Below the pieces are notes generated by a model. That model was not told the origin of the DNA, ran no database searches, and worked only from the letters and a program-made list of their open reading frames with translations. Shown piece after piece: positions 55,668-63,728 of a stretch of DNA of 64,000 nt; the first letter of the stretch is position 1, and every line of letters starts with the position of its first letter. Source of the DNA: Actinomycetota bacterium (lineage in GTDB: Bacteria; Actinomycetota; Acidimicrobiia; Acidimicrobiales; MedAcidi-G1); assembly GCA_014381745.1 (NCBI GenBank), contig JACNLA010000022.1:1-64000 (forward strand), read 5' to 3'. Both the position numbers and the translations under genes were made by a program.

Positions 55668-56149
55668 TGGTCACCTCCGGTTGCGATTGACTCGGGCATC
55701 TCGGGTGAAGCACCCTCGTCCAGAACCTCGACAGCACCCTGTTCGAGCACGTCAACAGCGCCCTGTTCGAGAGCCTCGACCTCGGTGCCATCGGCAGATG
55801 ATCCGGGGGGCGGTGCCGTGGGACGTGGCGGTGGGCCATCGGCGCGAGGTGCACGATCATCGGTGCGACGCTCACGACGCTGGGTCGTAACACGGTTCGT
55901 GTACGGAATGAGCGCCATCTCGCGGGCGTTCTTTACAGCCCGGGCAACATGGCGCTGCTGGCCCGCATCGTTCCCGCTGATTCGCCTGGCCTTGATCTTG
56001 GATCGCTCAGACACGAACTTGCGGAGCAGGTCGGTGTCTTTGTAGTCCACGTACTCGATCTTGGCGATGGTCAGGGCGCTGATCTTCTTCTTGCCGCGAC
56101 GCGTGACCTTCTTGGGCTTTGCGCGGCGGGAGTTCGACTTGCGTGCCAT
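55664..56149 (-). CDS. rpsR: Ribosomal protein S18 with long C-terminal tail
   Basis: The first about 90 residues are a normal bS18 ([48 protein letters not shown]). The remaining about 70 residues are extra: a basic/Pro-rich stretch ([20 protein letters not shown]) then an acidic tail with three tandem octapeptides. The usual family length is 75-90. The start overlaps the ssb stop by one base. The frame is intact and the downstream gene overlaps its true stop, so the tail is not a sequencing slip at the end. Confidence 0.95.
   Translation of the reverse strand: MARKSNSRRAKPKKVTRRGKKKISALTIAKIEYVDYKDTDLLRKFVSERSKIKARRISGNDAGQQRHVARAVKNAREMALIPYTNRVTTQRRERRTDDRAPRADGPPPRPTAPPPGSSADGTEVEALEQGAVDVLEQGAVEVLDEGASPEMPESIATGGDQ
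55709..55780 (-). repeat. Three tandem octapeptide repeats in the S18 tail
   Basis: Residues 124-147 of S18 read [24 protein letters not shown], three 8-residue units encoded by 24-bp tandem DNA repeats. The consensus is V-[ED]-[AV]-L-[ED]-[QE]-G-A. The small, acidic, amphipathic units could form a helix or a protein-interaction tag. Confidence 0.85.
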
Positions 56150-56592
56150 TAGAAAGGCTCCTCATCGGTCATGTTTGTGGGGGCCGGTGCGGCACCCCGG
56201 CTGGACCCCTCGCCTGACGGGGCTGAGCCACCGCCGTCTCCTTTGAACTCGGTCCGGGTGACCTCTGCTGTCGCCCAGCGGAGGCTGGGTGCCACCTCGT
56301 CGGCAATTACCTCCACCTTCGAGCGCCGCTCGCCGTTGTCGTTCTCCCAGGACTGCTGGTCGAGACGTCCGTAGACCACTACGCGGTTGCCCTTGCTGAG
56401 CGACTCGGCCACGTTCTCGGCTAGGTCACGCCAACATGTGACGTCAAAAAAGGAAACCGATTCCTCGCCGTCACGGTTCTTACGGTTCCAGGCCAAACCG
56501 AAGTTGGTCACTGCAATACCGGCGGGGGTGAACCGCAACTCGGGGTCCCGGGTGATGTTTCCGACCAGGGTGACTGTGTTGTCGAATGCCAT
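56149..56592 (-). CDS. ssb: Single-stranded DNA-binding protein
   Basis: A 147-residue SSB. The OB fold occupies about residues 3-110 ([54 protein letters not shown]). A Gly/Ser/Pro linker ends with the interaction tip TDEEPF. The start is 15 bp from the rpsF end. Co-expression with ribosomal genes S6 and S18 is a widespread arrangement. Confidence 0.97.
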   Translation of the reverse strand: MAFDNTVTLVGNITRDPELRFTPAGIAVTNFGLAWNRKNRDGEESVSFFDVTCWRDLAENVAESLSKGNRVVVYGRLDQQSWENDNGERRSKVEVIADEVAPSLRWATAEVTRTEFKGDGGGSAPSGEGSSRGAAPAPTNMTDEEPF

Positions 56593-56607
56593 GTGATTGT
56601 TCCTTTC

Positions 56608-56964
56608 TCAGCCGACGTCTGCCGGCTCTGCCTCGCCGATCAGGCCACGTCGTGTGGCCTCGTCATCGGGAAGGCGCATGATCTTGTGGCGGACCACGTC
56701 ACTGCGGTCCGCGAGTCGGAGAATCCGATCGGTTGAGGCCAGATCGTTCGCCTCGGTCACAATCTCGAGGACGACATAGATGCCCTCCCACTTGTGGTCG
56801 ATCTGGTAGGCGAAGCGGCGGCGACCCCACGGCTCAGAGTCGAGCACGGTAGCGACGCGGCCGTTCTCGGCCTCGATGTTGGTGGTGACCTGAGCCTGCC
56901 AGGCCGCAACGGCCTCCTCGTCGAGGTCGCCGTTGTAGATGATCATCAGTTCGTAAACCCGCAT
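56608..56964 (-). CDS. rpsF: Ribosomal protein S6
   Basis: A 118-residue bS6, which pairs with S18 on the 30S platform. YELMIIYNGDLDEEAV and the LDSEPWGRRRFAYQIDHKWEGIY segments are typical. ATG start with GGAGGTGA 9 bp upstream. First gene of the rpsF-ssb-rpsR-rplI operon. The 207-bp upstream gap to panB is structured and may be an autoregulatory leader for S6:S18. Confidence 0.97.
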   Translation of the reverse strand: MRVYELMIIYNGDLDEEAVAAWQAQVTTNIEAENGRVATVLDSEPWGRRRFAYQIDHKWEGIYVVLEIVTEANDLASTDRILRLADRSDVVRHKIMRLPDDEATRRGLIGEAEPADVG

Positions 56965-57101
56965 TGCAGGTACTCACCTCCTGTGGACAGGGGCCTCGAT
57001 GGGCCCGGGGCCCCGTTTGGGGCAGGGGGACTGGTTGTCAGGCTTCTCGGGGAGAAGCGGTCAAAGGCTACCGGCAGAGAAATCGGATCCACGCCGTCAT
57101 C

Positions 57102-57126
57102 CTGTCAGGGGGGTGTGACAGCCCCC
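57102..57126 (-). promoter_or_regulatory. Overlapping, mutually exclusive stems between panB and rpsF
   Basis: CTGTCA (57102-57107) pairs with TGACAG (57116-57121). GGGGG within 57108-57113 can pair with CCCCC (57122-57126). The pairings interleave, so both can hardly form together. Another small hairpin GCTTCT/AGAAGC lies around 57032-57048, nearer to rpsF. The gap otherwise shows only a DnaA-box-like TGTGGACAG at 56982. Terminator for panB or leader for rpsF are both possible. Confidence 0.4.
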
Positions 57127-57171
57127 GAACAGTCGACGGGGGAACCCAGAGGATGTCCGCCACGGGCCCGC

Positions 57172-58023
57172 TCAGCTCGCGCCGTAGAGGGCAAGGGACT
57201 CCGCATCCGCATCGCTCAAACGGTAACTCTCCTCAGCCGAGGGGAAGGCTCCCGACCGCACATCCCGGGCATACCTGCTCAGAGCATCAACCCCGTCGGA
57301 GTACTGGTCCGCGTAGCGACGCACGAACCTGGGTCGAATCCGCTGCTCGATACCAAGCACGTCGTGGAACACAAGAACCTGCCCATCGCAATCTGGGCCT
57401 GCGCCGATCCCGATGGTAGGAACGTCGACCGACCTCGTGACCATCGCCGCGACCTGGTCCGGTACGCCCTCAAGAACGATTGCGAAGCAGCCGGCGTGGG
57501 CGAGCGCCTTGGCAGCCGCAACCAAATTGAGGGCGGCAGCGGCATTCTTTCCCTGGACCCGGAACCCGCCCATTGCGTTCACCGACTGCGGTGTCAGGCC
57601 TATGTGGCCCATTACCGGAATCTCAGCGGCGACGAGGGCCTCAACCATCGGAAGCCGCCTCCGGCCACCCTCCAGCTTCACCGCCTGGGCACCGGCGCGC
57701 ACGAGGGTCGCCGCATTGCGGAGCGTGTCCTCGGTCGACACATGGAAGCTCATCCATGGCATGTCGGCCACAATCAACGCCGAGGGCCCAGCCCGGTAGA
57801 CAGCCGCAGTGTGGTGGGCAATGTCCTCAACCGTCACCTGGAGCGTGTCGGCATAGCCCAACACCACCATTGCCACCGAGTCACCCACCAAGATCAGGTC
57901 GGTTCCCGCCTCGTCGACCATCCGTGCTCCCGGCGCGTCGTAGGCCGTGACCATCACGAGGGGATCCATCCCGTCTGCGACCTTGCGCGAACGGACAGCG
58001 GGCACCGTCAACTTCTGAGCCAT
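57172..58023 (-). CDS. panB: 3-methyl-2-oxobutanoate hydroxymethyltransferase
   Basis: A 283-residue TIM-barrel enzyme adding a hydroxymethyl group from methylene-THF to ketoisovalerate, the first step to pantothenate and CoA. VMVTAYDAPGARMVDEAGTD, LVGDSVAMVVLGY, KLEGG and GHIGLTPQSVNAMGGF are diagnostic. ATG with GGAGG 8 bp upstream. panC and panD are not in the window. It lies between the DUF5318 gene and rpsF. Confidence 0.96.
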   Translation of the reverse strand: MAQKLTVPAVRSRKVADGMDPLVMVTAYDAPGARMVDEAGTDLILVGDSVAMVVLGYADTLQVTVEDIAHHTAAVYRAGPSALIVADMPWMSFHVSTEDTLRNAATLVRAGAQAVKLEGGRRRLPMVEALVAAEIPVMGHIGLTPQSVNAMGGFRVQGKNAAAALNLVAAAKALAHAGCFAIVLEGVPDQVAAMVTRSVDVPTIGIGAGPDCDGQVLVFHDVLGIEQRIRPRFVRRYADQYSDGVDALSRYARDVRSGAFPSAEESYRLSDADAESLALYGAS

Positions 58024-58093
58024 GATTCGGCCTCCTTCCCGTCCGGCGCCACTTGGCTGCCGGCGGTCCGGTCAGGCTAACAGCGTCCGCTGT

Positions 58094-58504
58094 CTACGGC
58101 AGGCCCCGACCCAACGAGGTAATCCGCACCAGGTGATTCCAACCACACTCAGCGCACACCTCGACCACGTAGGCCGACAGGTCAGCACGACGCTGGTTCA
58201 GCCGCTCCAACTCACCCGGTGTTGATATGCACCGACCGTGGGCGGGAAGCCTGGGTCCGAACACGTAGGTGACATGGGCCACCTCATGGTCATCACATAC
58301 CGGACAGGTCTCCAGGGTGGGCGTACCGCACTCAGCGGCATTGCGTCGGAGCATCGGCTGGGCGTCGCAGACGAACTCGGTACCCAGGTTCCCGGCCCGC
58401 CAGGCGTTAAGGGTGGACTGTCGAGCCAGGCGGTAGTCGATGTCGGCCGGCCTGCGCGCAGGAACCAGTCCCTGTCGTGCCTGACCTGTCTGGCTGCCTG
58501 CCAT
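58094..58504 (-). CDS. DUF5318 family protein
   Basis: A 136-residue protein of the actinobacterial DUF5318 family. It has two Cys pairs, TCPVCDD and VCAECGW, likely a split zinc ribbon, and the GRCISTPGELERL segment. In M. tuberculosis a relative lies near the ponA1-rpsF-ssb-rpsR region, consistent with the context here. Start chosen at the ATG at 58504 because the open frame farther upstream overlaps pcnA. Function unknown. Confidence 0.82.
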   Translation of the reverse strand: MAGSQTGQARQGLVPARRPADIDYRLARQSTLNAWRAGNLGTEFVCDAQPMLRRNAAECGTPTLETCPVCDDHEVAHVTYVFGPRLPAHGRCISTPGELERLNQRRADLSAYVVEVCAECGWNHLVRITSLGRGLP

Positions 58505-58571
58505 CGGCCCACTGTAGGGCAGGCTCAGGCCCCGGATTGGAGGAGTCGTCTGCTGCGGGCCAGATACATGG

Positions 58572-59819
58572 TTAGTGTCGGTCGGCCCACCAGGCCGAAA
58601 GCCGATTCGCCGCCACGTCGCCACCCAGGCGACCCTCGCTGAGACGAAGGTCGGTGAGCCACGTCAGGGCCTCGCCCACCTCGGGGCCGGTGTCCACCTT
58701 CAACAGGGCCATGACCGCGGCACCATCCAGTTCGGGGCCGAGATCGTCAAGCTCTCCCTCCCCAGCCAATCGTCTGACAGCAGCCTCCAGATCACCATCG
58801 TCCAACTCGATTGCCCTGATGAGACGAAGCAGGGGCTCCAGCATCTGCCCGGTTCCGGCAACGAAGCGACGTACATCACCGTCCGACCATCCGGCGCCGC
58901 CAACCCCGGCCACCTCGTCAATGCCTCTGGCCACAACCATCAGGTCTGAGGTCTCATGGCCTGAGATCCTTAGAGCCCGAGCCCTCTCTCTCAGGGCGGT
59001 AGAGCCAATCACCGGACCCAGAACCGCCAAACGGAGCAGGGGCTCGGAAGGTGCCCTGACCATCTGATCTAGCACCGTCCTGAGAACACCGGGTTCCATG
59101 CTCGTGACCTCGGGCAGCACGTGATCAAGCACCCCTGTATCGACCAGCATTGCCAGACCAGGGGCGGGGTCGGGCAGTGCCAGCAAACGGAACAGCTCCT
59201 CCCGCTTGCGCTCAGCGGAAACTATCTCCATCCGGCCAGCCAGGCTTGTAGCAGCGTCGAGCAGTCCCGGGACCGGGGTGAAGCCGTAACCGGCAATGAA
59301 GCGTGCGGCCCTCATCATCCGCAGTGGATCGTCGGCGAACGACACCTCCGGGCCCAGAGGCGTCCGCAGCAAGCCGGCGTCCAGATCCGACCGGCCGTCG
59401 TACGGGTCGTGGAGCACCTCGTCAACCACGTCTACGGCCATGGCGTTCACCGTGAAGTCACGCCTGCTCAGGTCCTCGACGAGATCGGTCGAATAGGACA
59501 CCTCGGGTTTGCGTGAACCAGAGACATAGGCCTCGGCCCTGTGGGTGGTGATCTCAACAGTGTGTCCGGCCAACCGGACACCGATTGTCCCGAACCGCTC
59601 GCCCTGCAACCAGACGGCATCGACAACACCGTCAACGAGGACCTTCATCTGGTCGGGCGTGGCGTCGGTCGTCAGGTCCAGGTCGGGGGTGTCCACCTCA
59701 CGCCCCATGAGAGCGTCCCGGACAACCCCGCCCACAAGGTAGAGGCGGTGACCTGCCCCGTCGAAACGATCCGCGAGGGGTGCCAGCACCTTCAGTTGTG
59801 AGTCGAAAGAGACCGTCAT
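58572..59819 (-). CDS. pcnA: CCA tRNA nucleotidyltransferase
   Basis: A 415-residue class II nucleotidyltransferase adding or repairing the 3'-CCA of tRNAs. The head domain has LYLVGGVVRDALMGREVDTPDLDLTTDA with the catalytic DxD-type Asps, then RRDFTVNAMAVD and the DPLRMMRAARFIAGYGF motif. Both tRNA genes visible here lack encoded CCA, so this enzyme is needed. Its start overlaps the deacetylase-like gene stop by 4 bp. Confidence 0.95.
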   Translation of the reverse strand: MTVSFDSQLKVLAPLADRFDGAGHRLYLVGGVVRDALMGREVDTPDLDLTTDATPDQMKVLVDGVVDAVWLQGERFGTIGVRLAGHTVEITTHRAEAYVSGSRKPEVSYSTDLVEDLSRRDFTVNAMAVDVVDEVLHDPYDGRSDLDAGLLRTPLGPEVSFADDPLRMMRAARFIAGYGFTPVPGLLDAATSLAGRMEIVSAERKREELFRLLALPDPAPGLAMLVDTGVLDHVLPEVTSMEPGVLRTVLDQMVRAPSEPLLRLAVLGPVIGSTALRERARALRISGHETSDLMVVARGIDEVAGVGGAGWSDGDVRRFVAGTGQMLEPLLRLIRAIELDDGDLEAAVRRLAGEGELDDLGPELDGAAVMALLKVDTGPEVGEALTWLTDLRLSEGRLGGDVAANRLSAWWADRH

Positions 59820-60844
59820 ATGGCGACCCCGTGGAGTTTCGCGGCCTGGTCGACAACGTCGCGTCCCGGACCGTCGCCGCTGGAGGCCTCAGGCCTGTGG
59901 TCAACCCCGACGATGGCAGCCAGGGTTGCACCTGCCGAGTCCGAGAGGGCCCTCAGGTCATAGCCCCCCTCGAGGAACAAGATGCAACGCCCGGCGGGTA
60001 CCAGCCCGACGATGCGGACGACCAGATCAGCAAAGTCACCCGCCGTCAACCCCAGGTCGGAAAGAGGGTCGGACCTGTGGCCGTCGAAACCTGCCGACAC
60101 CAGCAGCCAGTCAGGGTTGAACCTCTCGACTACGGGTATGACGGCGGCATCCAGCCCGTGGCGATAGGTGTCGCCGGCGGCACCGATCGGTAACGGAAGG
60201 TTCAGGGTGGTCCCGACCCCTCCATTGGCTCCGATCTCGTCGATCCTGCCGGTTCCTGGGTAGAGCGGCCACTGGTGCAACGAGGCGAACAGGACCCTTG
60301 CATCGTCGTAGAAGACGTCCTGGGTGCCGTTGCCGTGATGGGCATCGATGTCGATGATTGCAACACGCTCGCCTGCATCAGCCAGAGATGCCGCGGTGAC
60401 GGCCACGTTGTTCACGAGACAAAACCCCATCGAGGTCGTTGAGGTTGCATGGTGGCCCGGTGGCCGAACCGCACAGAAGGCCACGTCGGCCTCACCATCG
60501 CGCAGGGCTGTCACCGCCACGAGTCCTGCCCCCGCCGCCAACCGTGCGGCCTCCCAGGAACCGGCACCCATGTAGGTGTCCAGGTCGACCTGACCACCTC
60601 CGGCGGCATGCAGGTCGGCGAGATGAGCCAACTGTGCATCGGAGTGACAGCGCAGCAGGTCGGAGTCGCTGACCGGAACAGGCTCACGACCGATGATCGC
60701 AGCAGCAATTCCGGCGGACTCGATGCCAGCCCAGACTGCCTCCAGGCGGGCAGGGCGCTCAGGATGGCTCCGCTCTCTGCGGTGATCCAGGAACCGTTCA
60801 TCTGTCACCATCAGCACGGTCACGCGTCGATCGTAACCGTCCAT
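59816..60844 (-). CDS. Histone-deacetylase-family hydrolase
   Basis: A 342-residue arginase/deacetylase-fold enzyme. Zinc and catalytic motifs are PPGHHATSTTSMGFCLVNN, the DIDAHHGNGTQDVFY segment (Asp and His ligands) and SAGFDGHRSDPL (second Asp). Bacterial members deacetylate acetylpolyamines, acetoin or acetylated proteins, and the substrate here is unknown. The ATG at 60844 has a weak AGGTCAGGG site; GTG at 60823 is an alternative giving MTVLMVTDERF. It is divergent from a GNAT gene, a suggestive acetylation pair. Confidence 0.9.
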   Translation of the reverse strand: MDGYDRRVTVLMVTDERFLDHRRERSHPERPARLEAVWAGIESAGIAAAIIGREPVPVSDSDLLRCHSDAQLAHLADLHAAGGGQVDLDTYMGAGSWEAARLAAGAGLVAVTALRDGEADVAFCAVRPPGHHATSTTSMGFCLVNNVAVTAASLADAGERVAIIDIDAHHGNGTQDVFYDDARVLFASLHQWPLYPGTGRIDEIGANGGVGTTLNLPLPIGAAGDTYRHGLDAAVIPVVERFNPDWLLVSAGFDGHRSDPLSDLGLTAGDFADLVVRIVGLVPAGRCILFLEGGYDLRALSDSAGATLAAIVGVDHRPEASSGDGPGRDVVDQAAKLHGVAI

Positions 60845-60933
60845 CCCTGACCTGTGGAGTGGACTGCACCACCTCTCCCCGGGCACTCCTCGAAAATACG
60901 TAGGGTGGGCTGATCGCCGACCAACAGCCGCAG

Positions 60934-61680
60934 GTGCCAACCGGTTCCGTGTTCACCTCAGATGGTGGTGCGCGCTTCCGCCATGGACCGTGGCGTGGAT
61001 CTGCCCTGACCGCTCAGATCGTCCCAATCGGCGGGGGACCCATCAACGAAGCTGCCGTGGTCCAGGTTTTCGAGGTGGTCTCGAGCCTCGGCTTCAGCGA
61101 GTTCCTGACCTCCGCTCTCGGCCCGGCCGAACAGGAGCCGTTCCTCGCTGTCGGTTTCCGGGTACACGAGACCCTCCGCCTGCTGGAGCTGAGCCTCGAT
61201 GACGATGCCCCGGCCAGGCCATCCATGTCCACAAGGCGAATGAGGCGCCGCGATCTGGCTCCCAGCCTCGCTATCGACGCGTCCTCGTTCACCAGTTTCT
61301 GGCAGTTCGACGCTGAGGCCCTCCGCGAGGCACTGTCGGCAACCCCGAAAAGCCGGAGGAGGGTTGTCAGATCCGGTGCGAACGTCCTCGGCTACGCGGT
61401 CACAGGACACGCTGGAACGACCGGTTTCATCCAGAGGTTGGCGGTCGAACCACAGAGCAGAGAGGTCGGTATCGGCAGCTCCCTGCTGGCCGACGGGCTG
61501 TGCTGGTTGCACGGCAGGCGGGTCCGAACCGTCCTCGTAAACACCCAGCCTGAGAACAGAGCCGCCCTCTCCCTGTATGAACGGTTCGGCTTCGTCGACC
61601 GTCCGGGTGGACTGGCTGTCCTTCGCTTCGAGGGTTCACTCCCCGCGACTACGCTCCGGCCGACCGAGGAGATGCCATGA
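60934..61680 (+). CDS. GNAT-family N-acetyltransferase
   Basis: A 248-residue protein whose C-terminal half is a GNAT domain: FIQRLAVEPQSREVGIGSSLL is the acetyl-CoA loop and NTQPENRAALSLYERFGFV the C-terminal signature. The N-terminal half is poorly conserved and may be a degenerate second GNAT fold. GTG start. Its stop overlaps degV by 4 bp. Substrate unknown. Confidence 0.87.
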   Translation: MPTGSVFTSDGGARFRHGPWRGSALTAQIVPIGGGPINEAAVVQVFEVVSSLGFSEFLTSALGPAEQEPFLAVGFRVHETLRLLELSLDDDAPARPSMSTRRMRRRDLAPSLAIDASSFTSFWQFDAEALREALSATPKSRRRVVRSGANVLGYAVTGHAGTTGFIQRLAVEPQSREVGIGSSLLADGLCWLHGRRVRTVLVNTQPENRAALSLYERFGFVDRPGGLAVLRFEGSLPATTLRPTEEMP

Positions 61681-62513
61681 CCGTCAGAATTGTCACCGAC
61701 AGTGCTTGTGATCTCAGCAGCGAGGAAACCTCGTCGCTGGGAATCGACGTGGTCCCGCTGAGCATTCGGTTCGGCGATCAGCAGTTCCTTGATCGGGATG
61801 AGCTGAGCGTCGACGACTTCTACGAGAAGATGGCTGCCAGCGACGACCTTCCCCAGACCGCTGCTCCGGCACCAGGTGCCTTTGAGACCGTGTTTCGGGA
61901 TCGCCTCGAAGAGGGAGCCGATGCCGTTGTCTGCATCAACCTCTCGGCAGGCCTCTCTGCGACGCTGCAGTCGGCCGAAACCGGAGCACGTGACCTGGAT
62001 GGCGATATCCGCCTCGTCGACAGCCTGTCCATCACGGGTGGCCTAGGCACGATGGTGCTCGAAGCTGCCCGCGCTGCCAACTCGGGTGCATCAGCCGATG
62101 AGGTGGTGGCCCTGGTTGAGAACCTTCGTTCCCGCACCCGCGTGTACGGGGCGATAGACACCCTCGAAAACCTCAAGAAGGGCGGCCGGATCGGCAACGC
62201 TCAGGCCCTCCTTGGGAGCGTCCTGTCGATCAAGCCCCTCATAGACATCAGCTCCGGGGTTGTAGAGGAGGCCGGCAGACAGCGCACCCGTAGAAAGTCG
62301 CTCGGCTGGCTGAGGGACAAGGTCGCCGAACACGGCGACGCCATCTCGAACCTCTCTGTCATGCACGCACAGGCCGACGACATCGACGTCCTGCTCGAGA
62401 TGCTGGCCGCGCTTGTTGATCCCGCAGACATGAGGGTTGGCGTCATTGGTCCCGTGGTGGCAAGCCACGGTGGTCCCGGCGTCGTGGGGATGTGCTTCAC
62501 GCTCGACAGTTGA
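61677..62513 (+). CDS. DegV family (fatty-acid-binding) protein
   Basis: A 278-residue DegV/FakB-type protein with the typical start MTVRIVTDSACDLSSEE, the TAAPAPGAFETVF segment, CINLSAGLSATLQSA and the GGRIGNAQALLGSVLSIKP region. Family members bind a fatty acid and, with FakA, present it for phosphorylation. No fakA is nearby. Translationally coupled to the GNAT gene before it and overlapping the pseudokinase gene after it. Confidence 0.92.
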   Translation: MTVRIVTDSACDLSSEETSSLGIDVVPLSIRFGDQQFLDRDELSVDDFYEKMAASDDLPQTAAPAPGAFETVFRDRLEEGADAVVCINLSAGLSATLQSAETGARDLDGDIRLVDSLSITGGLGTMVLEAARAANSGASADEVVALVENLRSRTRVYGAIDTLENLKKGGRIGNAQALLGSVLSIKPLIDISSGVVEEAGRQRTRRKSLGWLRDKVAEHGDAISNLSVMHAQADDIDVLLEMLAALVDPADMRVGVIGPVVASHGGPGVVGMCFTLDS

Positions 62514-63343
62514 CACCCACCGGCACGGTAATTGGTGGCCGGTACGAGATCGGAACCCTGGTCTCCCGGACCACAAGCGCCGAGGTCTGGCGCGGACACG
62601 ACCAGATCCTCGACAGAACGGTCGCCATCAAGGTGGTTCGTGACGGCGACACACCCACCGGAGCAGGACGGCTGGCGGTCACCGGTGCGGTTGCTGTCTA
62701 TGACATCCTCGTCCACGAGGATTTCACCGTGGTTGTCTCCGAGTGGGTCGACGCATGGCCGCTCGACCGGATCCTCGAACAGGCGGTGACGCTCCGGCCC
62801 GACGACGTCGTTGACATCGTGGACGGCGCAGCCGGGATACTCGACGGTGCCCACAACCTCGGGGTGCCACATGGTGCTGTGAGACCCTCCAACATTCTCC
62901 TGGGCGACAACGGCTCAGTCCATCTCACGGACTTTCGCGGTCGGGTCGACGGGTCGGGACAGTTGGACGTGACATCTGACGTTGCGGGGCTTGGCCGCGT
63001 GCTGGCAGAGTTGTTGTCCCGGTGCGACCCGGTTTCCATCCCACCTCATCTGGTTGACCTGACTCGTCGTCTGGAATCTGGGGACCCATCCCAACTGCCC
63101 ACCCTGCTCGAGTTCAGGCTCACCCTCCGTCATCCCGGTGGAGTCACCGGTGGTCGACAGACGAGCCGTTGGCTGATTGCCATCGCCGCCCTGATCGCCA
63201 CCATCGCCGTGGCATCCGCCGCTTCCAGGATTCTCTACGGCAGCGACGACGGGCCCGAGGGTGCCGAGGCGCCTCTGTCGGGAGTCGAACCGGGGCCATC
63301 ACCCTCCCACCCCCCCGGCTCACCTCCCCCGGGCCCGCTGTAG
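62492..63343 (+). CDS. Membrane-anchored Ser/Thr pseudokinase
   Basis: A 283-residue protein: residues about 10-215 are a kinase-like domain, 227-248 a membrane helix, and 249-283 a Pro/Gly-rich tail predicted outside the cell. The ATP Lys is kept (VAIK, Lys47), but the HRD catalytic Asp is replaced (HGAVRPSNILL, Ala129) and DFG is DFR (147-149), so catalysis is unlikely. GTG start at 62492 overlaps degV; a TTG at 62510 is possible. It resembles the MurJ/MviN-linked pseudokinase that lies before trxB in mycobacteria, but without the MurJ domain. Confidence 0.82.
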   Translation: MLHARQLTPTGTVIGGRYEIGTLVSRTTSAEVWRGHDQILDRTVAIKVVRDGDTPTGAGRLAVTGAVAVYDILVHEDFTVVVSEWVDAWPLDRILEQAVTLRPDDVVDIVDGAAGILDGAHNLGVPHGAVRPSNILLGDNGSVHLTDFRGRVDGSGQLDVTSDVAGLGRVLAELLSRCDPVSIPPHLVDLTRRLESGDPSQLPTLLEFRLTLRHPGGVTGGRQTSRWLIAIAALIATIAVASAASRILYGSDDGPEGAEAPLSGVEPGPSPSHPPGSPPPGPL

Positions 63344-63352
63344 GATCGACAC

Positions 63353-63691
63353 ATGCCCGACCCAACCGGTACCGGTCCGGAATCCGGGACTCCCGACGAG
63401 GAACATGACTGGGCCGTATCGGCTACGGATCGGGTCGTCGAGGTCGTGGACCGAATCCGTGCCGTAACCACACAGCCAGCTCTCACGGCCTCGCGTGGGG
63501 TCGTCTACGGGCTCCTGGCCGCTATCTGTCTGATCGTCGTGCTGGTGCTGTTGCTCCTGGGAATATTCCGCCTGCTTGACGTGGTTGTTCCCGGTGAGAG
63601 TTGGTCGGCCCACCTGATCCTGGGTTCCGCCCTTTGTCTTGCAGGTGGCTTTCTGTGGACGCGGAGAAACACCGGCCCGCAGGACAGCTGA
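63353..63691 (+). CDS. Small membrane protein of unknown function
   Basis: A 112-residue protein with an acidic/Pro-rich N-terminus and two membrane helices (about 49-71 and 84-101) linked by a short loop, ending RRNTGPQDS. It starts 9 bp after the pseudokinase and lies 37 bp before trxB. I recognise no family. Confidence 0.75.
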   Translation: MPDPTGTGPESGTPDEEHDWAVSATDRVVEVVDRIRAVTTQPALTASRGVVYGLLAAICLIVVLVLLLLGIFRLLDVVVPGESWSAHLILGSALCLAGGFLWTRRNTGPQDS

Positions 63692-63728
63692 CCGGGCCAG
63701 ACGCTTACCGAGTACAACTGGAGATTCA

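Noticed and set aside
57102-57126. An H-type pseudoknot formed by the interleaved stems
   Set aside because: The connecting loops are 0-2 nt, too short to span the grooves, so alternative stems are more likely than a pseudoknot.
56794-58080. A 428-codon plus-strand open frame opposite panB and rpsF
   Set aside because: Both covered genes are unmistakable on the other strand, and the frame crosses a structured intergenic region.
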